In this document: positions 21,404-31,543 of the stretch, one piece after another
Layout of the letters: each line of letters starts with the position of its first letter
How positions within the stretch are numbered: position 1 is the stretch's first letter
Notes under the pieces: model-generated
What the model saw: the letters and a program-made list of their open reading frames with translations, nothing else
The model's database searches: none
What the model was told of the DNA's origin: nothing
Assembly (NCBI GenBank): GCA_905220665.1
Contig: CAJNAR010000145.1
Span: 868,001-932,000 of the forward strand
Source: Albugo candida
Lineage: Eukaryota > Oomycota > Peronosporomycetes > Albuginales > Albuginaceae
Length of the DNA: 64,000 nucleotides
Direction: 5' to 3'
Position numbers and translations under genes: made by a program

Positions 21404-23143
21404 TTACGACGCGATCGGAATCATTGCATTCAGACGATCATCTTGTACTTTTTCTTGCACGTTCAAAATAAAACTCAGCGCTCCTTCTGCTGTAAATCTT
21501 TCGCCAACGTCATGACTCTGCAAATTCATTTGTAATTGCGCTAGCGATGGATTGCTGGTATCAGCAATCAGTCGACCAAACTGATACATATCATGACAAG
21601 ACCGATATACATGTCCGTAATCATCAGACTTCACCAAGGGGTCGAGTACTCGCGATTCCAACAATTCATCCGGCATCCGATCACCATTGCGACCTGCGTT
21701 TTCGAAATCAATCAGCATGTAGGAATCGCCTCCCAAACACAAAATATTTGGCCAGCGGATATCCCTATGAACATACCCCAGTGCATGCAAGCCAACAAGA
21801 GCACGTGCGACACAAATTAACGCAGGAACCAGCTCCAAATCATTGCTTGGTAGCTTTCTAAAACCCACTGGATGCAATTTGAACGTTCGTTTGTATCTAT
21901 TATAGTCGCAACGAACGGTACATTGAATTTGCTTCCGCCCTATTGCGTCATAAATAGCCATCACTGATTCAAAATCGTGAGGGTCTTTGTTGAGTTTTTT
22001 TAACAAGTGGTCTCCATAAAGTGTAACACTTCCGCTGCTTCTATTTATTTGCTTGTACAACGGCAAATATCCACCTGGTAATAGAGATCGGTACTGGCTG
22101 AGAATCCGACAAATGTTGATCGATGATGCAACACATCGAATTCGATACTGTAAAAATGTCAAATCGAGCGGTTGTGATACTGGATAGACATTCAACGACC
22201 GATCTATGGCAAAAAATTGCACCCATGAATTGGCCGCGGCATATGTAAGTAGAAACGGCATATCTCCAAACAGGGACAAGTGCATTTTTTCCATTTTTGA
22301 AACCAGTTCCAACTTCGCTGTGGCTAATTCTCCCCTCGATCCTTTCTCTTCTCCTTTCATTACCAAAACATCGTTAACCCACACCAAAAAGTCTGGCCGT
22401 TTTGAACGTCTCGTAGTGGATTTATCTATTTGATTTCTACCAACTTCAATAAAAAAATTGAGAAGAGTTGCCGTTTCTTGGATCGGACTTCGGATCAGCA
22501 TATCCCACCAAAGAATATTTGCACTTTCAGCGTCAGAAAACGTAAAACTTCGATTCAGAGCATTTTCAAATACGTTTGCTTCGATAAATTTGTCTCCAGA
22601 AGCCTCGAAAAGCTCCGGCCACGCATCAATTAATCTTTTATTATCGGTCGGGTATTTTATAGGGAGGGGGGATGAGATAAACGCTTCCACCTTTTTAAAG
22701 GTATTAAGGGCACTCATGTCCACATCTCGCAATTTCTCCACATAAAGAGCTGTGATATCTTCACGCACTTTTTGACGTTTCAAAGCATTTGCTGGCAATT
22801 GAACGAGCACATGGATTTTTTCAACTTGAATGTTTTCATCAAAGAAGCGATACAACTGGAGAGGCGAATCCATGAACGATTTCGCATTCATATAAGAATC
22901 TTTAATTTCCTGCGGGCAGTCTTCCGTAGATAGCTGAGGGCGAACAGCGTCATCTAACCTGAGAAATTCGCCGTTTTTCTTCGCCAAATAAAGTGTCAGC
23001 TGATAGGGGTCACACTGCAATGTATGCACCATCTGCTTCGCAATATCTTTTTTCAAAAAGCTAACTTGCCTACCACCGTCGATCTCAATCGAAAGTATCG
23101 CTCCATGACCAACAATAAGACACGTTAAGGTCAACTCCACCAT
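21404..23143 (-). CDS. Crinkler (CRN) family effector with nuclease-like and kinase-like domains, copy 1
   Basis: Intronless, 579 residues. Residues 1-118 form the CRN header: a ubiquitin-like stretch, the LTLYLAKKNGEF motif (51-62; LYLAK in place of the LFLAK of Phytophthora) and HVLVQLP (111-117), which closes the header. Residues about 225-315 resemble a PD-(D/E)XK nuclease core: RPDFLVWVNDVLVMKGEEKG supplies Asp251 and the E-x-K at 265-267. Residues about 375-560 resemble a protein kinase: catalytic loop HRDIRWPN (459-466) and LIDFENAG, where DFG is DFE. CRNs are host-targeted proteins of oomycetes, often nuclear. No classical signal peptide is evident. Enzyme activity is inferred from motifs only. 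Confidence 0.85.
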   Translation of the reverse strand: MVELTLTCLIVGHGAILSIEIDGGRQVSFLKKDIAKQMVHTLQCDPYQLTLYLAKKNGEFLRLDDAVRPQLSTEDCPQEIKDSYMNAKSFMDSPLQLYRFFDENIQVEKIHVLVQLPANALKRQKVREDITALYVEKLRDVDMSALNTFKKVEAFISSPLPIKYPTDNKRLIDAWPELFEASGDKFIEANVFENALNRSFTFSDAESANILWWDMLIRSPIQETATLLNFFIEVGRNQIDKSTTRRSKRPDFLVWVNDVLVMKGEEKGSRGELATAKLELVSKMEKMHLSLFGDMPFLLTYAAANSWVQFFAIDRSLNVYPVSQPLDLTFLQYRIRCVASSINICRILSQYRSLLPGGYLPLYKQINRSSGSVTLYGDHLLKKLNKDPHDFESVMAIYDAIGRKQIQCTVRCDYNRYKRTFKLHPVGFRKLPSNDLELVPALICVARALVGLHALGYVHRDIRWPNILCLGGDSYMLIDFENAGRNGDRMPDELLESRVLDPLVKSDDYGHVYRSCHDMYQFGRLIADTSNPSLAQLQMNLQSHDVGERFTAEGALSFILNVQEKVQDDRLNAMIPIAS

Positions 23144-23414
23144 TGCTCTCTGGTTTTTCTTTTTATGAATTTCAGTTATTTGTTCTCTTTGGTTTTTCTT
23201 TTTTTTAATTTCAGTTATCTGTTCTGTTGTACCGTATGCTTCACAAATTCGTTGTTCTCAAGAAACTTACTGACACGCATGAGTCAGATAATTAAAGTTT
23301 ACTTTTGGTGAAATGTCTCTATATCCAGCACTTGAGCAAGCAACGATTTTTTTTTCAGGACGGCAGCTCCCCTCGATGCTTTTTGCAGTGAGTCGTAAAA
23401 CGCCTACTCTCATT

Positions 23415-23666
23415 CTACGATGCTGTCGATAGAATGCTTGCGGTAATGCATATAAACTTTAGTACAGATTTTGCACAACGCTTGAGCCATAGATAACATT
23501 CTACAATAAAAGGGGCAGATGCTGCAGTAATTTGCAATAGTTTGTTGTTTTCGAAAATGTTCTCATATGAGTAATGCACGCCTCGAACAAAGGATGTCTT
23601 TCCTAGACCGCAGCGTACCGGTAGCATGCGGGTTAAATCTTTGACATCAATGCAAATTGTTCGCAA
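23415..23666 (-). other. Short ORF with GLGKTSF motif, copy 1 (possible CRN-related relic)
   Basis: An 83-residue open frame upstream of the CRN gene on the same strand. It contains VRCGLGKTSFVRG, resembling the end of a P-loop, then HYSYENIFENNKLL. The full Walker A pattern is not met. P-loop NTPase domains occur in many CRNs, so it may be a remnant of one. It could also be non-coding. Confidence 0.25.
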
Positions 23667-23791
23667 CGCACATAATATAATTCCAAGTGCGAGTCTATCT
23701 GCTTTGTGTTTACAATGAGAGGACCCCTCAAGCGATTATCGCGCGGCATGAGATGTCTTGTACGATGTGCAATGTTCTCTATTACACACAT

Positions 23792-24040
23792 TTATGGTTT
23801 TTTACATTTGTGAAGGCGACTCAGACGCTTCAATCTTCGTTGAAAGCTAGAACAAGGTCGTTTTCCATGATTGGCTTTCTTTGGTCGACGAGCATTCCGA
23901 TTTAACAGTTCCATAATAGCGTTTCCCGCGCTTGATACCGTTATTTCTATTGATCCTTGCAGCCGTTTCTCTGAAAATATATTCAGTACTGATGGAATTT
24001 TTGCACTTCCAAAGACATAACCTGGAAGAGCATAAATCAC
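23792..24040 (-). CDS. Small basic ORF, copy 1
   Basis: Open frame of 82 codons starting with a GTG codon. The frame stays open upstream to an AG dinucleotide near 24100, so it may be a second exon. The C-terminal half is strongly basic (RNARRPKKANHGKRPCSS, then RRLKRLSR). I do not recognise it with confidence; such tails occur in small mitochondrial ribosome-associated proteins. It stays open in both copies despite about six residue changes. Confidence 0.3.
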   Translation of the reverse strand: MIYALPGYVFGSAKIPSVLNIFSEKRLQGSIEITVSSAGNAIMELLNRNARRPKKANHGKRPCSSFQRRLKRLSRLHKCKKP

Positions 24041-24468
24041 ATCACGTTCTAAGAGAGTGTAAATAATGACATCTGAAGCTTTTAATCTGTAGCTGAATTA
24101 GAAGAGAATGATGCTGGCAATGTTGTGAAATTCCCATGAGATTGCTGCACCCATCGAGTAGCTGAGAAGAGAGGCAAACGAGCTAACCTGTTGATTCTTT
24201 CCTCCCACTTGTTCTGTGTTTCTACACCACCGTAGCTGCTGCAATATAAGGCCCTATTGTAAGAGCTTATTGTCTTCCCTTCGGGACCAACGCAAATGAC
24301 TCCAGATAGTCTTAAATGTATCTGGCGTTAGTGCCAGTTTGATTCGAGAACTCGCTGTATACTTTAGATTGTGTCAATCTCAAGTGGAAAGAAATTCAAT
24401 GATGATATGCGACTGTAATTAGTCGGATTGCAATGCTTTTGAAACAACCGCAACCATCTCCACCTACG

Positions 24469-25179
24469 TAGAATTTAGACATGACCAGATCAGAATCTTC
24501 TTTACCTCTTCTCAATTGGCTTCAAACTCGGCCTTGTCAGCTTCTCGGTTGTCCTCAAGCTAGTTCAAAAAATCTCAAACGGTATCGGATTTGGTTTCTT
24601 CGTCGTCGTCTTCGATCGTATTGGCCAAGTTCTCGTCGACTTGAGATTGCAGACTATACATGAATCGTCCAGCGCGCATCTCTCGTTCCGATCAAACAGG
24701 GTTTTTTCGCCATTGCACGTTCACCAAAAGTACGGCAATACGTCGTCAAAGCAGTTTCGCTATCATACAAGGTCGTGAAACATTTGCGTCTATCCACTAG
24801 AGATAGCAGTCTTAGGTTGATATAGGTCATGGCACCACCGACGGTCACAATCCAATTGCACCGAATCTTTTGATGTCTCGGATCAAATAGATCGAAAGGG
24901 AGATAGATTGATGTTCGTCCATCCAAAAACACACGTATTACTTTCAAGAATGTACAGGGTGGTATAATTCTTTTTGAGTGTGGAGCTTCTTCCGAAAGTT
25001 TGTTTATGCTCTTCCTGCATCGAAGAGTATCGACTTTTTTGTGCTGAGCGTTATGATCACATGCACTTTGTGTTTCTGGCGGCACAAGCTGCTCTGGTTG
25101 GTCAAAAAATCTCGTTTCTTGTTTTCCTGCACATTCACGTCAACTTGTAGGTTATCGATTTGATTAGCTTCAAATAAAT
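24469..25179 (-). pseudogene. Hsp70-family relic (copy 2)
   Basis: Apparently base-for-base the same as the relic at 18490-19200, with the same stops and frameshifts. The decay therefore predates the duplication or its last homogenisation. Confidence 0.75.
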
Positions 25180-25279
25180 CCGCTTGCAGAAGATGTACTT
25201 GGGCGATTCGTAAGGCACAAAGTAGCAGAAGAATGCTCGTTCGGCAGCAGAACCGTATTCTGTCGACCCTCACGTCGTC

Positions 25280-27382
25280 AATAGTATGGGTGTACCAATC
25301 TGCTGGTTAAATATGAGGCTGCTACTGCTGATAACTGCAGAAGGTGTGATGATGGTGGAGAAGATCACTCGTTACTAATGCAATAATAGAGGTTTCACAT
25401 CTTCAGGTCATCAAATTGATGCAGTTATTTGTCGAAGTACTTTGTGATAGAAATTTTAGCTTGCAGTGCTTGTAGTGGAATTTGGTGAACGAATGGATCA
25501 ATTATCTTCGTGAATTCTTTCACTTTTAAATAAGATCGTACCAACTTCGACAAAGAATCTGCGATTTCAGCTCAGCTTTTTCCCGTGGGATCTAAAGCAT
25601 GTTGTCAATATCGCGATGAAATTGTAGATCCAGAAAAACGTCAAACATATTTATGACGGATGCGTTGTCTACACATGCCTCTGCCTCATCAATCCGTTTT
25701 TCGTACAAGTATGCCTTAATGGTAAGATAAATGAGTGTAATCCTCCAATCAGAAATGAATGGTGATCTGGGATGCCGTGTTCACTCAATGCGTCGCGCAA
25801 GAACGACCTTAAGAATGAGAAATAATCCAAAGCGCTCTATCTGGAACATTGATGTTGATGCCGTCGTGGAATACTACTACATGTATTTAATGCCTGTAAT
25901 TTTATCATGGAAGTTGATAACACCCTCATGTCGTAACTAACGACTTTCAGCTAAGGTGCAAGTTGTAAAAACGATTACAACGATTGTAGATCAAAAGCAA
26001 GATAGTTAAAAAAGTTTCGACGAAATCATGATGGGATACGTCTGGGCCACATGGAATGTATACCTTTGTCTTGTGAGCCTTGTACTTCGGTTGCCGTATT
26101 GGACGAATACGTTGCACGTGAAGCTATTCGCCATCGCTAACGTTTCGTACTGTACAACGGGAGAACTAAGTAAATGCATTCACCCCGTCTCAAGCTAGAT
26201 TACGGATCGCTGGAAAGGACAGATTGGTAGGACTTCCTGGTTCGCCAAAAAAATGCAGATCAGCCAGTTTAACAACTACTCGACGTACGACATCGAAGTC
26301 TTTGACTTGGATGTTGAGAGTAGATCATCCGGTGGAGAAACGATCATTCTCCGATTATAGTTTCTAGAACTTGATATTGTCTACCGCGTTGACATTCCAG
26401 TAGTATGATCTTGCACGAAGTCAGAACCCACGGGTGTCAAAAAGCTCCATGTTTGCCTCTTATGTTGGGTATATACTGAAAAGGTACTGAAATGTTCTCT
26501 TCTTTTATTCCTGTAGAAGTCGCCTCTTTCAATCATGATGATAACACCCACAATCCAGGCCATCCTTCCAAGATACTACTGAAAGCCTTCATGAAGTTTC
26601 GCTGTTATGCTCAAATGATTGACCTCGGCCGTATATATCCTATTACATATTAATCCATTAAAATCATGCTGCCTAGGGACTATGCGGTTATTTCTGCGTG
26701 CGATCACTTTATTTTGCTGCTACACAAGACGAAGTAACAGCTGAGAGTGCTGCGGCTTTCAATCTTGGGTGCAGTGGTGACATCGTGATTTTAAGATTTT
26801 ATGAAATGGTCCTCAACATCAAGTTGTCTCGCAGTACTGAATACAACGGATACCTTTTTCCATATTGCTGAAAATGCGTCTGCGTTTTGATGTCAACGTT
26901 ATACGGATTGGGTTTGAGTCCTTCGTGCAGTAGTAAACTGATTGAATTGAGTTTCAATTTGAGAGCGCAACGAAAAATAAGGTGTGTGGGAATGCTTTAG
27001 TTGAAGTAGATGAACTAATAAGCTTTGTTCGAGTCAGATTCTTTGCGCTGCTCTGAGCAAACCCCATCCAAAAATTCGGTCACCCGAGGCTCGTCTTGTG
27101 TCATTTTATTTACGTGACGTATTCTGTGACAATCACGACGACACCAATAGTCATGCCATTTGACACCGGAATGGGCTAGTACACTCCAATTTCAAAGAAA
27201 CAAGCACAAAGGTGCTCCGAACAAAGTTTATAGTCATAGAAGACAATGACCATTGATTATGCGAAGCAAAAATGAAGATGCAAGTTCAAATGGCTCAATG
27301 AACGACCTGACCAATTTCTGTTGCTGTGTCCTACACTTTTCCGGACTTTGAACCAAAATATTGCTACAGACTTACCCGCAGT
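25280..27382. other. Gene-less part of duplication unit, copy 2
   Basis: Counterpart of 19300-21403 with essentially the same sequence; one base difference was noticed (25919 region). Near-perfect preservation of non-coding DNA points to a recent duplication or conversion, not selection. Confidence 0.4.
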
Positions 27383-29119
27383 TTACGACGCGATCGGAAT
27401 CATTGCATTCAGACGATCATCTTGTACTTTTTCTTGCACGTTCAAAATAAAACTCAGCGCTTCTTCTGCTGTAAATCTTTCGCCAACGTCATGACTCTGC
27501 AAATTCATTTGTAATTGCGCTAGCGATGGATTGCTGGTATCAGCAATCAGTCGACCAAACTGATACATATCATGACAAGACCGATATACATGTCCGTAAT
27601 CATCAGACTTCACCAAGGGGTCGAGTACTCGCGATTCCAACAATTCATCCGGCATCCGATCACCATTGCGACCTGCGTTTTCGAAATCAATCAGCATGTA
27701 GGAATCGCCTCCCAAACACAAAATATTTGGCCAGCGGATATCCCTATGAACATACCCCAGTGCATGCAAGCCAACAAGAGCACGTGCGACACAAATTAAC
27801 GCAGGAACCAGCTCCAAATCATTGCTTGGTAGCTTTCTAAAACCCACTGGATGCAATTTGAACGTTCGTTTGTATCTATTATAGTCGCAACGAACGGTAC
27901 ATTGAATTTGCTTCCGCCCTATTGCGTCATAAATAGCCATCACTGATTCAAAATCGTGAGGGTCTTTGTTGAGTTTTTTTAACAAGTGGTCTCCATAAAG
28001 TGTAACACTTCCGCTGCTTCTATTTATTTGCTTGTACAACGGCAAATATCCACCTGGTAATAGAGATCGGTACTGGCTGAGAATCCGACAAATGTTGATC
28101 GATGATGCAACACATCGAATTCGATACTGTAAAAATGTCAAATCGAGCGGTTGTGATACTGGATAGACATTCAACGACCGATCTATGGCAAAAAATTGCA
28201 CCCATGAATTGGCCGCGGCATATGTAAGTAGAAACGGCATATCTCCAAACAGGGACAAGTGCATTTTTTCCATTTTTGAAACCAGTTCCAACTTCGCTGT
28301 GGCTAATTCTCCCCTCGATCCTTTCTCTTCTCCTTTCATTACCAAAACATCGTTAACCCACACCAAAAAGTCTGGCCGTTTTGAACGTCTCGTAGTGGAT
28401 TTATCTATTTGATTTCTACCAACTTCAATAAAAAAATTGAGAAGAGTTGCCGTTTCTTGGATCGGACTTCGGATCAGCATATCCCACCAAAGAATATTTG
28501 CACTTTCAGCGTCAGAAAACGTAAAACTTCGATTCAGAGCATTTTCAAATACATTTGCCTCGATAAATTTGTCTTCAGAATGCTCGAAAAGCTCCGGCCA
28601 CGCATCAATTAATCTTTTTTCATCGGTCGGGTATTTTATAGGGAGGGGGGATGAGATAAACGCTTCCACCTTTTTGAAGGTATTAAGGGCACTCATGTCC
28701 ACATCTCGCAATTTCTCCGCATAAAGAGGTGTGATATCTTCACGCACTTTTTGACGTTTCAAAGCATTTGCTGGCAACTGAACCAGCACGTGGATTACGT
28801 TCTTTTTTGGTACATTCCGATCGAAAATGTCCTGCAACTCGTCAGGCGAATCCATGAACGATTCTGCGCTCATGTAAGAATCTTTGACTTCCTGCGGACA
28901 GTCTTCCTTGGATAGTTGATAGCGAACAGTGTCCTTAGACCTGAGAAATTCGCCGTTTTTCTTCGCCAAATAAAGTGTCAGTTCATGTGCAGGAAAATCG
29001 TACATTCCCTCCTTCACAATTTCTTTCTTCAGAAAATGTACCTGCCTACCACCATCAATCTCAATCGAAAGTACCGCTCCATGACCAACAATAAGACACG
29101 TCAAGGTCAACTCCACCAT
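27383..29119 (-). CDS. Crinkler (CRN) family effector with nuclease-like and kinase-like domains, copy 2
   Basis: Intronless, 578 residues, paralogue of the gene at 21404-23143. From about residue 190 to the end the two proteins differ, by eye, at one position (TAEE here, TAEG in copy 1). In the first 190 residues I count roughly 35-40 differences plus an indel, concentrated before LTLYLAKK and around 90-110. The LYLAK and HVLVQLP motifs, the nuclease-like E-x-K and the HRD and DFE kinase motifs are all kept. Both genes appear intact, so both may be expressed. Confidence 0.85.
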   Translation of the reverse strand: MVELTLTCLIVGHGAVLSIEIDGGRQVHFLKKEIVKEGMYDFPAHELTLYLAKKNGEFLRSKDTVRYQLSKEDCPQEVKDSYMSAESFMDSPDELQDIFDRNVPKKNVIHVLVQLPANALKRQKVREDITPLYAEKLRDVDMSALNTFKKVEAFISSPLPIKYPTDEKRLIDAWPELFEHSEDKFIEANVFENALNRSFTFSDAESANILWWDMLIRSPIQETATLLNFFIEVGRNQIDKSTTRRSKRPDFLVWVNDVLVMKGEEKGSRGELATAKLELVSKMEKMHLSLFGDMPFLLTYAAANSWVQFFAIDRSLNVYPVSQPLDLTFLQYRIRCVASSINICRILSQYRSLLPGGYLPLYKQINRSSGSVTLYGDHLLKKLNKDPHDFESVMAIYDAIGRKQIQCTVRCDYNRYKRTFKLHPVGFRKLPSNDLELVPALICVARALVGLHALGYVHRDIRWPNILCLGGDSYMLIDFENAGRNGDRMPDELLESRVLDPLVKSDDYGHVYRSCHDMYQFGRLIADTSNPSLAQLQMNLQSHDVGERFTAEEALSFILNVQEKVQDDRLNAMIPIAS

Positions 29120-29379
29120 TTTTCTTTTTATGAATTTCAGTTATTTGTTCTCTGGTTTTTCTTTTTTTTAATTTCAGTTATCTGGTCTGCTGTACCGTAT
29201 GCTTCACAACTTCGTTGTTCCGAAGTAACTTAGTGACACGCATGAGTCAGATAATTAAAATTCACTTTTGGTGAAATGTCTCCATATTCAGCACTTGAGC
29301 AAGCAAGGAGTATTTTTTTTTCAGGATGGCAGCTCCCTCGATGCTTTTTGCAGTGAGTCGTGAGACGCCTACTCTGATT

Positions 29380-29631
29380 CTACGATGCTGTCGATAGAAT
29401 GCTTGCGATAATGCATATAAACTTTAGTACAGCTTTTGCACAACGCTTGAGCCATAGGTAACATTCTACAATAAAAGGGGCAGATGCGGCAGTAACTTGC
29501 AATAGTTTGTTGTTTTCGAAAATGTCCTCATATGAGTAATGCACGCTCCGAACAAAGGATGTCTTTCCTAGACCGCAGCGTACCGGCAGCATGCGGGTTA
29601 GATCTTCGACATCAATGCAAATTGGACGCAA
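29380..29631 (-). other. Short ORF with GLGKTSF motif, copy 2
   Basis: Counterpart of 23415-23666, also open for 83 codons, with a few residue changes. Same uncertain status. Confidence 0.25.
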
Positions 29632-29773
29632 CGCACATAATATAATTCCAAGTGCGAGTCTATCTGCTTTGTGTTTACAATGAGAGGACCCCTCAAGCGA
29701 TTATCGCGCGGCATGAGACGTCTTGTACGATGAGATGTTTTGTACGATGTGCAATGTTCTCTATTCCACACAT

Positions 29774-30022
29774 TTATGGTTTTTTACATTTGTGACGGCG
29801 ACTCAGACGCTTCAATCGTCGTTGAAAGCTAGAACAAGGTCGTTTTCCATGATTGGCTTTCTTTGGTCTACGAGCATTCCGATTCAACAATTCCATAATA
29901 GCGTTTCCCGCGCTTGATACCGGTCTTTCTATTGATCCTTGCAGCGGTTTCTCTGAAAATATATTCAGTACTGATGAAATTTTTGCACTTCCAAAGACCT
30001 GACCTGGAAGAGCATAAATCAC
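29774..30022 (-). CDS. Small basic ORF, copy 2
   Basis: Counterpart of 23792-24040. The basic C-terminal tail is unchanged except one Leu/Arg difference; other changes lie in the N-terminal half. No start or splice evidence decides its true extent. Confidence 0.3.
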   Translation of the reverse strand: MIYALPGQVFGSAKISSVLNIFSEKPLQGSIERPVSSAGNAIMELLNRNARRPKKANHGKRPCSSFQRRLKRLSRRHKCKKP

Positions 30023-30429
30023 ATCACGTTCTAAGAGAGTGTAAATAATGACATCTGAAGCTTTTAACCTGTAGCTGAATTAGAAGAGAATGATGCTGGC
30101 AACGTTGTGAAATTCCTATGAGATTGCTGCACCCATCGAGTAGCTGAGAAGAGAGGCAAACGAGCTAACATGTTGATTCTTTACTGCCACTTGTTCTGTG
30201 TTTCTACACCACCGTAGCTGCTGCAATATAAGGCCCTATTGAAAGAGCTTATTGTCTTCCCTTCGGGACCAACGCAAATGACTCCAGATAGTCTTAAATG
30301 TATGTGGCGTTAGTGCCAGTTTGATCCGAGAACTCGCTGTATACTTTAGATTGTGTCAATCTCAAGTGGAACGAAATACAATGATGGTATGCGACTGTAA
30401 TTAGTCGGATTGCAATATTTTTGAAACAA

Positions 30430-31543
30430 AGGTTGCATTATGTAGAAATCGTATGGCTTGCGCACGAAGCAAATTGATTACAAACGATAACTTGACATGG
30501 ATGAGTTTTTTTTGCATTCATTTTCGAGTCTCACCCACCATCTTATTGTTGTATGAATGACAAGTACCCTTTCAGCTGCTTCATATCTTGTCGGATGTTT
30601 CTACTGCGATCAGGTACTCTTTCTGTGACTACACGACTTGATAAAGACGCATTTACGTTGTAACTGGTGTCGACACAAGACAGCATGATATGGATTCGGT
30701 TGCCAACTCAATTTAATATCTGTACGCATGAAATGATGGCAGTATATCTTCTTTTACGCTTAATGCCCTGCAAACAAGGTGGAACTTTGGTTTCGCTATT
30801 CTACTGATTCAGCTCAAACTGATGTCACTTACTCAATCATGTCGGACTTTACTTGAAGAGGTCAAAGTAGACGTAGGATGGTCTTCTCCGAGCGCGTGAA
30901 AAGTACTCATATTCTGCCACGTAGATGTGAGCATTCGACTACACTTTCGTCAAAATAAGTGCTTTTCATCACAAGTAAGATAAAGATCAATTAATACAGG
31001 CGTAGAGTGCACCGAGTGTTTACTTATGTATGCATATGCATGCGTCTTCCAAATACATCACGCTTTGCCAAAGGTTGATTGCAGGTTTTATGCAAGTATC
31101 TGTTCTTCTCGTAAGAGTTGTGGAACACAAGAAGATATAATGATTGTCTGCTCTTGAATCCTGTGTACCAAGTTTCAACGCCCAGCCGCAGTACCAAGTA
31201 GTGCGCGCTTATGCTTTCTCGACGATAATGTATTGTTACCCCGTCCATATATAGACTTCCGAAGAGAATGCTTTTGATTATCTGCCGAAGGTGATGAAAC
31301 TTTCAGGTCCCCTAATTCCACAGTTGATATTATTCCCGGGTACCACTGATCAAGTATTTTCGTGTGTGAAGTCCGTATCTATCGCATGCTAACGATTGGA
31401 CTGGTAATTTGCTCGTTTCTGTACGTCGGAAAGCAGGAGATGACTCTGAATAACGACAGAGGATGGAAAAAACGTCCCATAACTAGCAAATAGGATCAAC
31501 CGCTACATAGGCTAGAATCTGGATTTCATTGATCCAATCAAGT
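30430..31543. other. No recognisable gene
   Basis: About 1.1 kb right of the tandem duplication. Frames are stop-rich on both strands. A minus-strand frame of 74 codons (31024-31248) has no family resemblance. A hydrophobic plus-strand piece (MLTIGLVICSFLYVG at 31386) could be a signal-anchor exon of the following hydrolase, but I could not join it. Confidence 0.4.

Larger units (their letters stand above)
18469..24447. repeat. Tandem duplication, copy 1 (about 5.98 kb)
   Basis: Starts at CCGCAACCATCTCC and ends at TTGAAACAA, followed directly by copy 2 in the same orientation with offset 5979. Contents, all minus strand: Hsp70 relic, a long gene-less stretch, a CRN gene, a short GLGKT-containing ORF and a small basic ORF. 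Its first 4.1 kb is almost identical to copy 2; I noticed only two base differences (near 19937 and 21482). From about 22573 onward differences are frequent. No terminal inverted repeats or transposase were seen. Confidence 0.95.
24448..30429. repeat. Tandem duplication, copy 2 (about 5.98 kb)
   Basis: Second direct copy, ending at TTGAAACAA before unique sequence AGGTTGCATT. Same gene order as copy 1. The length difference of about 3 bp is the net of several small indels in its right third, including in the CRN header region and an additional run near 29720. The perfect junction with copy 1 implies unequal exchange or replication slippage between units. Confidence 0.95.

Noticed and set aside
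21547..21861. Open frames antisense to the CRN genes, identical in both copies
   Set aside because: They mirror the constrained sense-strand codons; identity reflects the recent duplication, not coding on that strand.
23415..23666. GLGKTSF read as a working ATPase P-loop
   Set aside because: The first Gly/Ala of Walker A is missing and no Walker B follows in the short frame.
18469..30440. GCAACC at the left end and GGTTGC just beyond the right end of the duplication, as transposon ends
   Set aside because: Only six bases, the right one lies outside the unit, and there is no transposase or target-site duplication.
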